Assembly (NCBI GenBank): GCA_029267645.1
Contig: JAJUIM010000002.1
Location: 1 to 23,761 of the forward strand
DNA from: Microbacterium sp.
Lineage (GTDB): Bacteria > Actinomycetota > Actinomycetes > Actinomycetales > Microbacteriaceae
DNA length: 23,761 nt
Reading direction: 5' to 3'
Shown here: positions 8,368 to 15,858 of the stretch, in pieces
Numbering within the stretch: the first letter of the stretch is position 1
Layout of the letters: every line of letters begins with the position of its first letter
Translations under genes and position numbers: made by a program
The notes under the pieces: generated by a model
Seen by the model: only the letters and a program-made list of their open reading frames with translations
Told to the model about the DNA's origin: nothing
Databases searched by the model: none

Positions 8368-9727
8368 GGCCGGCTCCCTTCATGATCTCGTCGACCGTGC
8401 GATCGTGCCTCGACTGCACGGCGGGGTCGTCCTCCGGGTCGTCCGGTGTGTAGCGCAGGCGCACGATGCGGTGCCCGTCGATGCGCTCGACGCGCAGCAC
8501 GCCGCGCTCGAGGGGCACCTCGTCGCCCAGCTCGGGCAGGCGCTCGAGCACGTCGGTGACGTAGCCGCCCGCGGTGTCGTAATCGGCGCCGTCGGGGATC
8601 TCGACGCCCGTGCGGTCGAGCACCTCGTCGGGGCGCCAGCCCGCGTCGAACGTGAGCGAGCGGCCGCGGCGCAGCACGCCCGTTCGAGTGCGGTCGTGTT
8701 CGTCCTCGAGCTCGCCGACGATCTCCTCGACGACGTCCTCGAGCGTCACGACGCCCGCCGTGCCGCCGTGCTCGTCGCCGACGATCGCGATCTGCAGGCC
8801 CTCCTGGCGCAGCGCGCCGAGGAGGTGATCGGCGCCCATCGTCTCGGGCACCGTGCGCACGGGGACCATGAGGTCGGCCGCCGTGCGGGTCTCGCGCTCC
8901 TCGAGCGCGACCGCGAACGCCTGCTTGACGTGCACGACGCCGCGCACGACGTCGGGGGATCCGTCGGTGACGGGGAACCGCGAGAAGCCCGTCGCCTGCG
9001 CCTGGGCGAGGATCGCCGAGGCGTCGTCGGCGACGTCGACCGTCGCCATGCGCACGCGCGGCGTCATGACGTCGGAGGCGTCGTGCTCCGCGAACCGCAG
9101 CGTGCGGCGCAGCAGCTGGGCGTCGCTCGAGTCGAGCAGGCCGGCCGTCGCGGAGTGGCGGATCAGGTACGACAGCTCATCGGCGCTGCGGGCGCCCGAC
9201 AGCTCCTCCTTGGGCTCGATGCCCATGGCGCGGATGATGCCGTTGGCCGTGTTGTTGAACAGCAGGATCAGCGGCTTGAACACGGCCGTGAACGCGCGCT
9301 GGAAGGGCGTGACGAGCTTGGCGGTCGCGAGCGGCACGGCGAGCGCGAAGTTCTTCGGCACGAGCTCGCCCACGATCATCGAGAACAGCGTCGCGATGAC
9401 GATCGCGACGACCGTGCCGATCGGCGAGACGGCGCCCTCGGGCAGGCCGATCGCGAGGAGCGGGTCGCGCAGGAGGCTGCTGATCGCCGGCTCGAACGTG
9501 TATCCCGTGAGCAGCGTCGTCAGCGTGATGCCGAGCTGGGCGCTCGACAGGTGCGTCGAGGTGATGCGCAGGGCGGCGATCGTGCTGTCCAGGCCGCGCT
9601 CACCGCGCGACCTGCGCGCCTCGAGCTCATTGCGGTCGAGATTGACGAGAGCGAACTCGCTCGCGACGAACAATCCCGTCCCGACGGTAAGGATCAGACC
9701 GATCCCGACCATGATCCATTCGTTCAT
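8360..9727 (-). CDS. CNNM/CorC-like membrane protein (hemolysin family, full length)
   Basis: A 455-residue paralogue of the downstream gene with the complete order: DUF21/CNNM membrane domain (about 1-200, with [16 protein letters not shown]), CBS pair (about 205-330, [13 protein letters not shown] and [20 protein letters not shown]) and a C-terminal CorC_HlyC domain (about 345-430). It is predicted to sit in the cytoplasmic membrane with the CBS module sensing adenine nucleotides or Mg2+ inside. ATG 9725-9727 is the likely start, with GGGGGTG about six bases before it. It is first in a two-gene operon and is the last intact ordinary chromosomal gene before the scar region. Confidence 0.9.
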   Translation of the reverse strand: MNEWIMVGIGLILTVGTGLFVASEFALVNLDRNELEARRSRGERGLDSTIAALRITSTHLSSAQLGITLTTLLTGYTFEPAISSLLRDPLLAIGLPEGAVSPIGTVVAIVIATLFSMIVGELVPKNFALAVPLATAKLVTPFQRAFTAVFKPLILLFNNTANGIIRAMGIEPKEELSGARSADELSYLIRHSATAGLLDSSDAQLLRRTLRFAEHDASDVMTPRVRMATVDVADDASAILAQAQATGFSRFPVTDGSPDVVRGVVHVKQAFAVALEERETRTAADLMVPVRTVPETMGADHLLGALRQEGLQIAIVGDEHGGTAGVVTLEDVVEEIVGELEDEHDRTRTGVLRRGRSLTFDAGWRPDEVLDRTGVEIPDGADYDTAGGYVTDVLERLPELGDEVPLERGVLRVERIDGHRIVRLRYTPDDPEDDPAVQSRHDRTVDEIMKGAGHE

Positions 9728-9876
9728 GCGTTACACCCCCTGGCCCGCATGCGGTCCGCGTGAGCGGATAGGTGGCCAAAGGGCGAGGGACTGTAAGACG
9801 GAGGGTCATCCATGGCTACGAACATACCGGAGCCGCGGGGCGGCGCCCGGGGAGGCGCCTCACCGGAGCTGTCCCT

Positions 9877-9978
9877 TCTCACGCTAGTTGGCAGGAACTG
9901 AGTTAGCAGATCCGCGAGATCATGCGGTTCCTCATTCGTCCAGCCGGCGCGTTCTGTCTCACGAAAGTTGGCAGTAAC
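9877..9978. repeat. Direct repeats at the island edge
   Basis: Two 22-base direct repeats begin at 9877 and 9957, exactly 80 bases apart, and differ at three positions. Their core AGTTGGCAG (9886-9894 and 9966-9974) appears a third time as AGTTAGCAG at 9901-9909. The block lies in noncoding DNA between the chromosomal CNNM operon and remnants of mobile genes. Spaced direct repeats of this kind are typical of recombinase-binding arms at the ends of integrated elements, but no integrase gene is in the window, so that role is inferred. Confidence 0.55.
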
Positions 9979-9996
9979 CGCACACGATCAGACGCC

Positions 9997-10110
9997 TCAG
10001 GTGTCACCTGTTCCTGCATCACTCCCCGCGACCGAGTAGCCGCTATCGATGATCAGGCGCGCGAGGCGAAGCCTCGTGCGCGGCGTGAGGACAGCGTTAG
10101 CGTGGGACAC
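9997..10110 (-). pseudogene. 5' remnant of an IS481-type transposase
   Basis: A 37-codon frame starts at GTG 10108-10110 with AGGAGG just upstream. Its first 25 or so residues begin VSHANAVLTPRTRLRLARLI, which I recognise as the N-terminus of actinobacterial IS481-family transposases (usual form MSHANA..LTP..R..LAR). After VAG near 10036 similarity ends, and the frame closes at 9997 in unrelated DNA. The remaining 300 or so residues, including the DDE domain, are absent. The presumed element end TGTCTAGTTCAAC (minus strand) lies at 10136-10148. It is a relic and evidence of insertion followed by deletion. Confidence 0.75.
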
Positions 10111-10175
10111 GAGGGCCTCCTGGGGCTCGTGAAGCGTTGAACTAGACAGCTCCACTTCACAGCCCGGAGGCCCTC
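10111..10175. repeat. Imperfect inverted repeat over the IS481 remnant's end
   Basis: GAGGGCCTCC plus GTGAAG at 10111-10134 is matched in reverse complement at 10155-10175, with a three-base difference in length between arms. The left arm is the ribosome-binding leader of the truncated transposase; the right arm lies outside the presumed element end. This could be two related insertion-sequence ends lying head to head, or a fold-back leader that limits transposase expression. Confidence 0.45.
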
Positions 10176-10228
10176 ACCCCTGGGAAGACTCAGCCCCGTG
10201 TCGGGAAACAACCTCCCTGGACATCACA

Positions 10229-10594
10229 GCTAAACGGGCCGGCTGGCTTGCAGAGCAAGAGCAGCGAACCCGAGATGCTGTGGTTCCTGATCGAGGACAT
10301 CTTCGCCGCTGGGGACGCTACGCCCGCGCCATCGCCCGATGGGAGCATGTGACAGGACGAATCGCGCCAGCGCTGCTAGACAGGACTAGTGGACCGCGGC
10401 CGTCGCCCGAGTTCGTGGAGTGGTTGATGGGTCTCCCCAGTGGTTGGATCACTGATCCGATCCATCAACTCACGGCTAATCAGCAGATCGCTGCGCTCGG
10501 CAACGGCGTTCTTCCGCTACAAGCGCTCTCGGCGATGCGCGTCGGCGCACTCGTGCAGGCCGATGCTGCTTCGTTGGCTGGAGTCCAGCACCCG
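10229..10594 (+). pseudogene. 3' remnant of a phage-type DNA cytosine methyltransferase
   Basis: The frame encodes WGRYARAIARWEHVTGR, then SPEFVEWLMGLPSGWITDP and IAALGNGVLPLQAL. These match the C-terminal region of cytosine-5 methyltransferases carried by actinophages and prophages, including the motif X form (ALGNGVVP in intact enzymes). All upstream catalytic motifs (SAM loop, PC motif, ENV) are missing, so only about the last 100 residues survive. The frame continues past 10594 as the antisense of lnt and is not meaningful there. No start signal is visible. The exact right end of homology is uncertain by a few tens of bases. Confidence 0.68.
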
Positions 10595-12163
10595 ATGGTG
10601 TCGCGAGGATGCACGGTCTCGCAGGAGGAGGAAGGCGAGGACGAGAAAGCCGGCGAGAGTGCCTGAGACGATCAGCGTGTTGATCGACTGCGCCAACATG
10701 ACGGCGGCGGTGAGCCCGTCCCGGAGCTCAAGGTCGGCGATCATGAGTCCGGGTTCGTCCGCGGCTAGTGCGGCCAGCGTGGCGCCGTTCGGGGCGAGTA
10801 CCTGGCTGGTGCCGGTGGTGGAGAGGTTGACGACGCTGCGGCCGGTCTCGATGGCGCGCATGCGCGCGAACGCAAGCTGTTGCAGGTGTTCATCGGTGTC
10901 GCGAAAGTCGGCGTTGTTCGTCTGGAACATGAGCACCTGGGCACCGCTGTGCGCGCCTTCGTGAATGACGTCATCGAAGGCCACGTCGAAGCAGATCGCC
11001 AGTCCCACCTCTACGCCGTCGACCTCGATGGCGGGTGTGTCGACGCCGGCGGCGTACTCGCGTTCTAGGAGGTCTACCAGGCTGGGCACGAGCGCGCCGT
11101 AGAACCACCGGTCGGGCACGTACTCGCCGAAGGGGACGGGATGGCGTTTGGCGTGCGCGGCCGTCGGCCCGTTCGAGGTCCAGAGGACGGAAGTGTTGTA
11201 GACGAGGTGGCCGTCTGCCGCGGCGGCGTTGAGCAGGATCGGGGCGTCGTATCGGGCGGCTGCATCGTCGAGCGCGTGAGCGGTGGCCTCGTCGGCGAGG
11301 GGATCACTGTCGACGCCGCCCTCGGGCCAGAGCACGATGTCGACCTGTTCGTCTTCGAGAGGGGCGGAAGCGGCGAGCTGAGATTCCAGGACCGCGCCCG
11401 GTTCGTGCTCATCGACGTACGCGGCGGGGCCGTTGCCCTGCACAGCGCCCACCCGGATGGTGCCCGCGTGACTGGTCGGGAACTGCGGCACCAGGACCAT
11501 CACCGCTGCGAGACCGAGCACGGGGATCGACGCCGCCCACGAGGCGAGAGGTGTTCTCGGGTGCTCGGTGGCGTTACCGCGTGCCGGTTGCGCGCGCACA
11601 ATCCAACGGACTGCTTCGATCGCGGCGGCGCACACGGCGACCATCAGGAAGCCCAGGCCGGAGACGCCGACCCATGACGCGACCGGAGCGATCGGGCTTT
11701 CCGATTGGCTCATCGCCACCCGTCCCCACGGGAATCCGCCGTAGGGCCAGGAGCCCATGATGAGTTCGCGGATCGTCCAGGCTCCCGCTACCAGCAGCGG
11801 CAGCGCCAGCAGCCGCATCGCGAAGGCGTTGCGCCGGCGCGGCAGCCATCGGTAGGCGAGGGCGATCGGCACCGTCAGCACAGCCGTGTAGATCGTCAGC
11901 GCGCCAGCCAGGGCCACCCACGGGACCCAGCTCAGCGGATGCTCCCCGAGAAACTGCGCCGACCAGGACACGTGAGGAAACCAGAACGCTGCGCCGAAGA
12001 CTGTCCCGACCAGCAGCGCCCCCCAGGACCGTCGCCCGATGAGAGTGACCAGGGACAACGTCACCGAGACGAACGCCAGCGGCCACCACCCGAGTGCGGG
12101 GAACGCCGCATCCATCGCGAGCCCGGCCACGCCGGCGACTGGCATCGCGGCCCATAGCGGCAA
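10517..12163 (-). CDS. lnt: Apolipoprotein N-acyltransferase
   Basis: Membrane enzyme that adds the third acyl chain to the N-terminal cysteine of lipoproteins. About six N-terminal helices precede a periplasm-side nitrilase domain (about 235-480) and a last helix (about 500-520). The catalytic residues are visible: Glu281 in LWPEGG, Lys339 in HAKRHPVPFGEY, Cys391 in LAICFDVAFDD. The first standard start is TTG 12161-12163, but the frame is open to the trxA stop and an AGGGAG lies just before ATC 12227-12229 and ATT 12224-12226, so a rare upstream start is possible. The last 20-25 residues are antisense to the methyltransferase remnant, so the natural C-terminus was probably replaced. It is last in the thiol operon, and an encoded lipoprotein lies upstream. 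Confidence 0.88.
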   Translation of the reverse strand: MPLWAAMPVAGVAGLAMDAAFPALGWWPLAFVSVTLSLVTLIGRRSWGALLVGTVFGAAFWFPHVSWSAQFLGEHPLSWVPWVALAGALTIYTAVLTVPIALAYRWLPRRRNAFAMRLLALPLLVAGAWTIRELIMGSWPYGGFPWGRVAMSQSESPIAPVASWVGVSGLGFLMVAVCAAAIEAVRWIVRAQPARGNATEHPRTPLASWAASIPVLGLAAVMVLVPQFPTSHAGTIRVGAVQGNGPAAYVDEHEPGAVLESQLAASAPLEDEQVDIVLWPEGGVDSDPLADEATAHALDDAAARYDAPILLNAAAADGHLVYNTSVLWTSNGPTAAHAKRHPVPFGEYVPDRWFYGALVPSLVDLLEREYAAGVDTPAIEVDGVEVGLAICFDVAFDDVIHEGAHSGAQVLMFQTNNADFRDTDEHLQQLAFARMRAIETGRSVVNLSTTGTSQVLAPNGATLAALAADEPGLMIADLELRDGLTAAVMLAQSINTLIVSGTLAGFLVLAFLLLRDRASSRHHRVLDSSQRSSIGLHECADAHRRERL

Positions 12164-12241
12164 GGGCGCAGTCTCGGACGCCCGCGTCCGCGTGTCGGCC
12201 GATGTCTCGACTCTGAGCCCGGAAATGATGCGCTCCCTGTT

Positions 12242-12607
12242 CTAGCGAGGGTCGGACGCCTGCATTTGCGCGCGCACGTGGTCCATGTCGAGGTCGCGGA
12301 TTTTGCCGATCAGGTCGTGGAGCGCTTTGGCCGGGAGCGCTCCGGGCTGGGAGTAGACCAGGACGCCGTCTTTGAAGCCCATCAGCGTGGGGATGGAGGT
12401 GATCTGTGCGGCGGCGGCCAGGGATGCCTGGGCCTCGGTGTCGACCTTGGCGAACAGGATGTCGGGATGCTCGGTGGACGCGGCCTCGAAGACGGGGGCG
12501 AAGCTGCGGCATGGTCCGCACCAGGCGGCCCAGAAGTCGACCAGCACGATGGGATGGTCGGTGATGGCGGCTGAGAATGCGTCTTCGGTGAGGTCGATGG
12601 TTGTCAT
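12242..12607 (-). CDS. trxA: Thioredoxin
   Basis: A 121-residue cytoplasmic thioredoxin with the redox centre WCGPC (Cys30, Cys33) and the cis-proline loop ITSIPTLMGFKDG. It reduces protein disulfides using electrons from thioredoxin reductase. The ten-residue tail after the thioredoxin fold is slightly longer than usual. Start is ATG 12605-12607 with GGAG about ten bases before it. It lies 54 bp after the TauE/SafE gene and 78 bp before lnt (TTG start), inside the minus-strand sulfur operon. Context suggests it recycles persulfide enzymes or feeds the CcdA-like protein, which passes electrons across the membrane. Confidence 0.95.
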   Translation of the reverse strand: MTTIDLTEDAFSAAITDHPIVLVDFWAAWCGPCRSFAPVFEAASTEHPDILFAKVDTEAQASLAAAAQITSIPTLMGFKDGVLVYSQPGALPAKALHDLIGKIRDLDMDHVRAQMQASDPR

Positions 12608-12661
12608 GAGGGTGGGGCTCCGGAGTCTGGTCGGCGACGGTGTGTTGTGAGGTGAAGTGGT

Positions 12662-13555
12662 TCAGCCCGGGGTCGGCCGGGCTAGGCCGAAGGGACAGTT
12701 GAGAGCGGTCAGCCGGCAGACGAGGACGAGGACCACCGTGATGAGTCCGAGGCCTCCGGCGGCGATCGCCCAGGCCGGCGGCAGCTCGATCACGAGCACG
12801 AGCGTTCCGGTGAGCAGGACGAAGACGCCGAAGACCTTCTGGAGGGCGTCGGCTGGTATGCGTTCTGACAGGCGCGCACCGAGGAGCGCTCCGAGCACGG
12901 CCATCGCAGTGACCGCGGCCACCAGGGGCCAGTCGAGGGTCACCGTGGTCAGGTAGCCGGCGAGTCCGGCGAAGGACTTCATCGCGATCACCAGCAGTGA
13001 GGTGCCCACGGCCACCGGCATGCTGAGGCCGCCCAGCAGCACGAGGGCGGGGACGACGAGGAAGCCGCCGCCGGCGCCGACGATCCCGGTGATGAGGCCG
13101 ACGACGATGCCTTCGAGCATGGTCCGCAGCATCGGCAGCGAGTGGGCGCGCTCGGTCCCGGCATCGGCCGTGGGTTGGTCGGTGTCGCGCCTGGGCTTTC
13201 TGGTGACCATCGCGATCGCGGTGGCGATCATCATGATCGCGAAGGCCACCATCAGCACGGCACCGGGGAGCTGGCCTCCGATGAGTCCTCCGGCGAAGGC
13301 GCCCACCATGCCAGCGGCTCCGAAGATGAGCCCGGTGCGCCATCGGACTCGACGGTGCCGGGCGTGCACGACGAGGCTGGACAGCGAGGTCACGCCGACG
13401 ATCAGCAGCGAGGCCGCGATGGCCTCTTTCGGGGGCATGCCCGCGATGTAGGTGAGCAGCGGGACGGTCAGGATCGACCCGCCACCGCCGAGCGTCCCTA
13501 GCGCGAGCCCGACACCCACGGCGAGCACGAGGGTGAGGATCAGGGTGCCGCTCAC
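12662..13555 (-). CDS. TauE/SafE-family sulfite or organosulfonate exporter
   Basis: A 297-residue polytopic membrane protein of the TSUP (DUF81) family. The two family repeats are visible, GTLGGGGSILTVPLL near residues 21-35 and GIVGAGGGFLVVPALVLL near 160-177, with about eight helices and a charged central loop near 120-145. The family exports sulfite, sulfoacetate or related sulfur anions. In cst-type operons such a protein removes sulfite or thiosulfate made by persulfide oxidation, which fits the neighbours here. Start is GTG 13553-13555, whose GTGA overlaps the stop of the shifted rhodanese frame. Confidence 0.9.
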   Translation of the reverse strand: MSGTLILTLVLAVGVGLALGTLGGGGSILTVPLLTYIAGMPPKEAIAASLLIVGVTSLSSLVVHARHRRVRWRTGLIFGAAGMVGAFAGGLIGGQLPGAVLMVAFAIMMIATAIAMVTRKPRRDTDQPTADAGTERAHSLPMLRTMLEGIVVGLITGIVGAGGGFLVVPALVLLGGLSMPVAVGTSLLVIAMKSFAGLAGYLTTVTLDWPLVAAVTAMAVLGALLGARLSERIPADALQKVFGVFVLLTGTLVLVIELPPAWAIAAGGLGLITVVLVLVCRLTALNCPFGLARPTPG

Positions 13556-14277
13556 TCGTGCTCACCGGGCATCGTGGTTGGTGCTGCGGGTCGTGACGCC
13601 GACCGTGCCGATGCCGGTCCTAGATGCGGGGTCGTTGCAGTTGAACGCCGTCGGAACGTCGGAGCACGCCAGGGCATCACAGTTCCTGGGTCGCGACCGG
13701 GATGGATGCGATCGCGCTCCGTGCGGTGGGGCTGGCCGTGACCTTGTTCCAGGGCATGCGGGAGAGGATGCGGCCCATCAGGCAGGAGCCGGTGAGCGCC
13801 GCGACGACGAGCCCGGCGCTGAGCGCGAACGCGATGAACCGGGACTCCGGCCAGAGGAACTCGGCCACGAGCAGGCTCACCAGGACGATCAGCCCGGCCG
13901 TGAACCGCACCCTGGCGCTCGATGTCCCAGCGAGCTGCGCTGCGGACCACCTGGCCGCCAGCGGCCTCGAAGGCGGGCACGCCGCCGGTGAGCACGTTGG
14001 CCGTCCGCACGCCGGCGGCAGCGAGATGCTGCTGGGCCTGGGTGGCGCGGTTGCCGGACTGGCACACGAGTACCGCGCGGTGCCCGAGCCGCTCTGCCAG
14101 ATCCGAGGCGTGTTCGGTCAGCAGCGGCAGCGGGACGTTGTACGAGCCGTGAATGTGGAGGGTCTCGAACTCGGCCGGGGACCGCACGTCGATGATCGTG
14201 AGGTCGTCGTGGAGCTGACGCCACTGGGCGAGCTCCTCGGCGGTGAGCGTTCGGAGCTCGGCGGAGGGATCGGTCAT
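13552..14277 (-). CDS. Rhodanese, out of frame with its DUF2892 partner domain
   Basis: Sulfurtransferase domain with active-site Cys72 in VCQSGNR and preceding IIDVRSPAEFETLHIHGSYNVP. ATG 14275-14277 follows GAGGAA. Residues 1-122, ending RWDIERQ (13912), are genuine; the following 119 residues are arginine/proline-rich and read the wrong frame. The expected continuation, a two-helix DUF2892 domain, is encoded one base out of phase from 13910. Homologues I know carry rhodanese and DUF2892 in one chain of about 190-200 residues, and removal of a single G from the GGG at 13910-13912 restores a 199-residue protein. The shifted frame ends with TGA overlapping the TauE GTG. Could be a real lesion, a sequencing error or two [25 protein letters not shown]. 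Confidence 0.8.
   Translation of the reverse strand: MTDPSAELRTLTAEELAQWRQLHDDLTIIDVRSPAEFETLHIHGSYNVPLPLLTEHASDLAERLGHRAVLVCQSGNRATQAQQHLAAAGVRTANVLTGGVPAFEAAGGQVVRSAARWDIERQGAVHGRADRPGEPARGRVPLAGVPVHRVRAQRRARRRGAHRLLPDGPHPLPHALEQGHGQPHRTERDRIHPGRDPGTVMPWRAPTFRRRSTATTPHLGPASARSASRPAAPTTMPGEHE
13677..13910 (-). CDS. DUF2892 membrane domain (separated half of the rhodanese protein)
   Basis: 77 residues with two hydrophobic segments, about 3-18 (FTAGLIVLVSLLVAEFL) and 24-45, followed by SCLMGRILSRMPWNK, the signature end of DUF2892 domains found C-terminal to rhodaneses (as in YgaP). Such domains hold the sulfurtransferase at the membrane, and YgaP-type proteins have been proposed to handle sulfur or thiocyanate. 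[11 protein letters not shown] could begin at GTG 13908-13910, located directly after the last sensible rhodanese codon plus one G, but no good Shine-Dalgarno precedes it. Independent [11 protein letters not shown] is therefore doubtful. Confidence 0.7.
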   Translation of the reverse strand: MRFTAGLIVLVSLLVAEFLWPESRFIAFALSAGLVVAALTGSCLMGRILSRMPWNKVTASPTARSAIASIPVATQEL

Positions 14278-14377
14278 GGGGTGGTTCCTCGTCAGGTCTG
14301 GCCGCGGGCAGCGGAGATGCGAATGGAAGGGGCTGGGGCCGACCGCCCGTCGGAGGATGCGATCGTTCTGCTGTGCG

Positions 14378-15787
14378 TCAGGCCAGCGCGGTCTCGCTGG
14401 TGGTCTCCTGCCATGCGCGCCAGGCGTTATAGCTGCCGTCGAGCTCGACGACGGCGTGCCCGGCGCGTCGTAGGGCACTCGCGGCGACGGTGTTCCGCAT
14501 CCCGGACTGGCAATAGGTCACGATCGTGCCGGAGCGCGGCAGCTCGTCTTGGTGCCAGAGGACGCGTGCGGCGCTGAGCTGTGTGGCGCCGGGGATGTGC
14601 CCGGCGGCGTACTCGCCGCGCTGGCGCACGTCCAGCAGCAGCGCGGCATCGAAACCTGCCAGCTCTGCCGGCTCGATGAGGGGCGGGACGAACCGGGGAA
14701 GCCCGTCGATGGTGGTGACGTAGCCGGCGGTCTGGTCGATGCCGACCCGCAGCAGCCGATCCGCGATCGCCTGGGCGGCGGTCTGGTCCTCGGCCAGCAG
14801 CACCAGCGGACGCGAGTCGGCCTCGGGATCGTAGGCCCAGGCGGCATAGGTGGCGGTCTTGGAGCCGTCGGGGATGTTGAGCGAGCCGGCAACGGTGCCC
14901 TGATGGGCCTGCGCCGGCGGGCGGGTGTCGACGAAGGTGATCTCGTCGGCCTCCAGCCGCCGCGCCACCTCCGCTACGGCCAGCTCGGGCACCGGGCCGC
15001 GCTCGCCCAGCACGGCGGGACCCTCGCGGTTCTGCTTCTTCATCCTCGCGAAGTAGGCGTGCGCGTCGGGCTGCCCGTCGAGCAGCTCCTCGATGAACCC
15101 CTGCTCGTCGTCGGCAGCCAGGTGGTGCGACCACCAGGCGTTCGCGCGTTCGTAGCCGACCGTGGTCGAGGGCAGCGCGCCGAGCGCCTTGCCGCACGCA
15201 CTGCCGGAGCCGTGCCCCGGGTGGACCTGGACGTGATCCGGCAAGGTCAGGAACACCTCACGCAAGCTGGTGAACAGTTGCCGCGCGCCCTCGAAGCGGG
15301 TGTCGACCCCGCCCGCGGCCTCGTCCAGCAGGTCGGGGCGGCCCAGGTCCCCGGCGAACACGAAGTCGCCGGAGATGAGGTAGCCGGGCTCGCTGGCGAA
15401 GGCGCCGTCGGTGACCAGGAACACCAGGTGCTCAGGAGTGTGACCAGGCGTGTGCCGGGCCTGGATCGTGATGTTGCCGATCGTGATCGTGTCGCGGTCG
15501 TACAGACGCCGGGCGTCGAACCCGTACTGCCAGTCCGCGCCGCCCTCGCCGGAGACGTAGACCTCGGCGCCGACCGCCGCAGCCAGCTCGCGGGTCCCGG
15601 ACAGGTAGTCAGCGTGGATGTGGGTCTCGGTCACTGCGACGATCCGCATGCCGTGCTTGGCCGCGAGCGCCAGGTAGTCCGCGATGTCGCGGCGCGCGTC
15701 GATCACCACCGCCTCGCCCTTGGCCTGGCAGCCGATGAAGTACCCGGCCTGCGCCAGGTCCTCGTCGTAGATGCGTTCGAGGAGCAC
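14378..15787 (-). CDS. CstB-like persulfide dioxygenase with two rhodanese domains
   Basis: 469 residues in three domains. The metallo-beta-lactamase fold (1-255) carries ETHIHADYLSG (His56, His58, Asp60), HTPGHTPEH (His112), DFVFAGDLGRPDLL (Asp147) and HPGHGSGSACGK (His189), the mononuclear-iron pattern of ETHE1-type persulfide dioxygenases. A first rhodanese domain (265-365) has no active-site cysteine. A second (370-465) has Cys426 in YCQSGMR. This dioxygenase, pseudo-rhodanese, rhodanese order is that of CstB from staphylococci, which turns glutathione- or cysteine-persulfides into thiosulfate. GTG 15785-15787 follows GGAAGG seven bases upstream. It is first after two ATACCCC-type operators, so likely derepressed by persulfide. 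Confidence 0.88.
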   Translation of the reverse strand: MLLERIYDEDLAQAGYFIGCQAKGEAVVIDARRDIADYLALAAKHGMRIVAVTETHIHADYLSGTRELAAAVGAEVYVSGEGGADWQYGFDARRLYDRDTITIGNITIQARHTPGHTPEHLVFLVTDGAFASEPGYLISGDFVFAGDLGRPDLLDEAAGGVDTRFEGARQLFTSLREVFLTLPDHVQVHPGHGSGSACGKALGALPSTTVGYERANAWWSHHLAADDEQGFIEELLDGQPDAHAYFARMKKQNREGPAVLGERGPVPELAVAEVARRLEADEITFVDTRPPAQAHQGTVAGSLNIPDGSKTATYAAWAYDPEADSRPLVLLAEDQTAAQAIADRLLRVGIDQTAGYVTTIDGLPRFVPPLIEPAELAGFDAALLLDVRQRGEYAAGHIPGATQLSAARVLWHQDELPRSGTIVTYCQSGMRNTVAASALRRAGHAVVELDGSYNAWRAWQETTSETALA

Positions 15788-15813
15788 TGTTCATCCTTCC
15801 GTCGATGTCATCG

Positions 15814-15857
15814 ATACCCTGGGGGGTATTTTTACCGTCTCATACCCCCTGGGGTAT
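15814..15857 (-). promoter_or_regulatory. Two CsoR/CstR-type operators before the CstB-like gene
   Basis: ATACCCTGGGGGGTAT at 15814-15829 and ATACCCCCTGGGGTAT at 15842-15857 are near-palindromes, 28 bases apart, in the 71 bp upstream of the CstB-like start. G/C tracts bounded by AT-rich ends are the known operator form of CsoR, FrmR and CstR family repressors. A third, perfect copy sits before the CsoR-family gene's own operon. Read on the minus strand, each ends in GGGTAT, so the TAT may begin a -10 element (TATCGA, TATGAG) and binding would cover the promoter. Promoter hexamers are weak matches. Confidence 0.85.
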
Positions 15858-15858
15858 T

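Noticed and set aside
7688-9763. A 691-codon plus-strand frame opposite the CNNM pair
   Set aside because: Antisense to two convincing membrane proteins; sequence low in hydrophobic runs and without any motif.
9841-9864. GGCGCC repeats that could form a terminator
   Set aside because: GGCGCC is itself self-complementary and common in such GC-rich DNA; no gene ends nearby to need it.
11574-13565. A 663-codon minus-strand frame across lnt, trxA and TauE
   Set aside because: Shadow of three well-recognised genes in another frame, with composition typical of off-frame GC-rich DNA.
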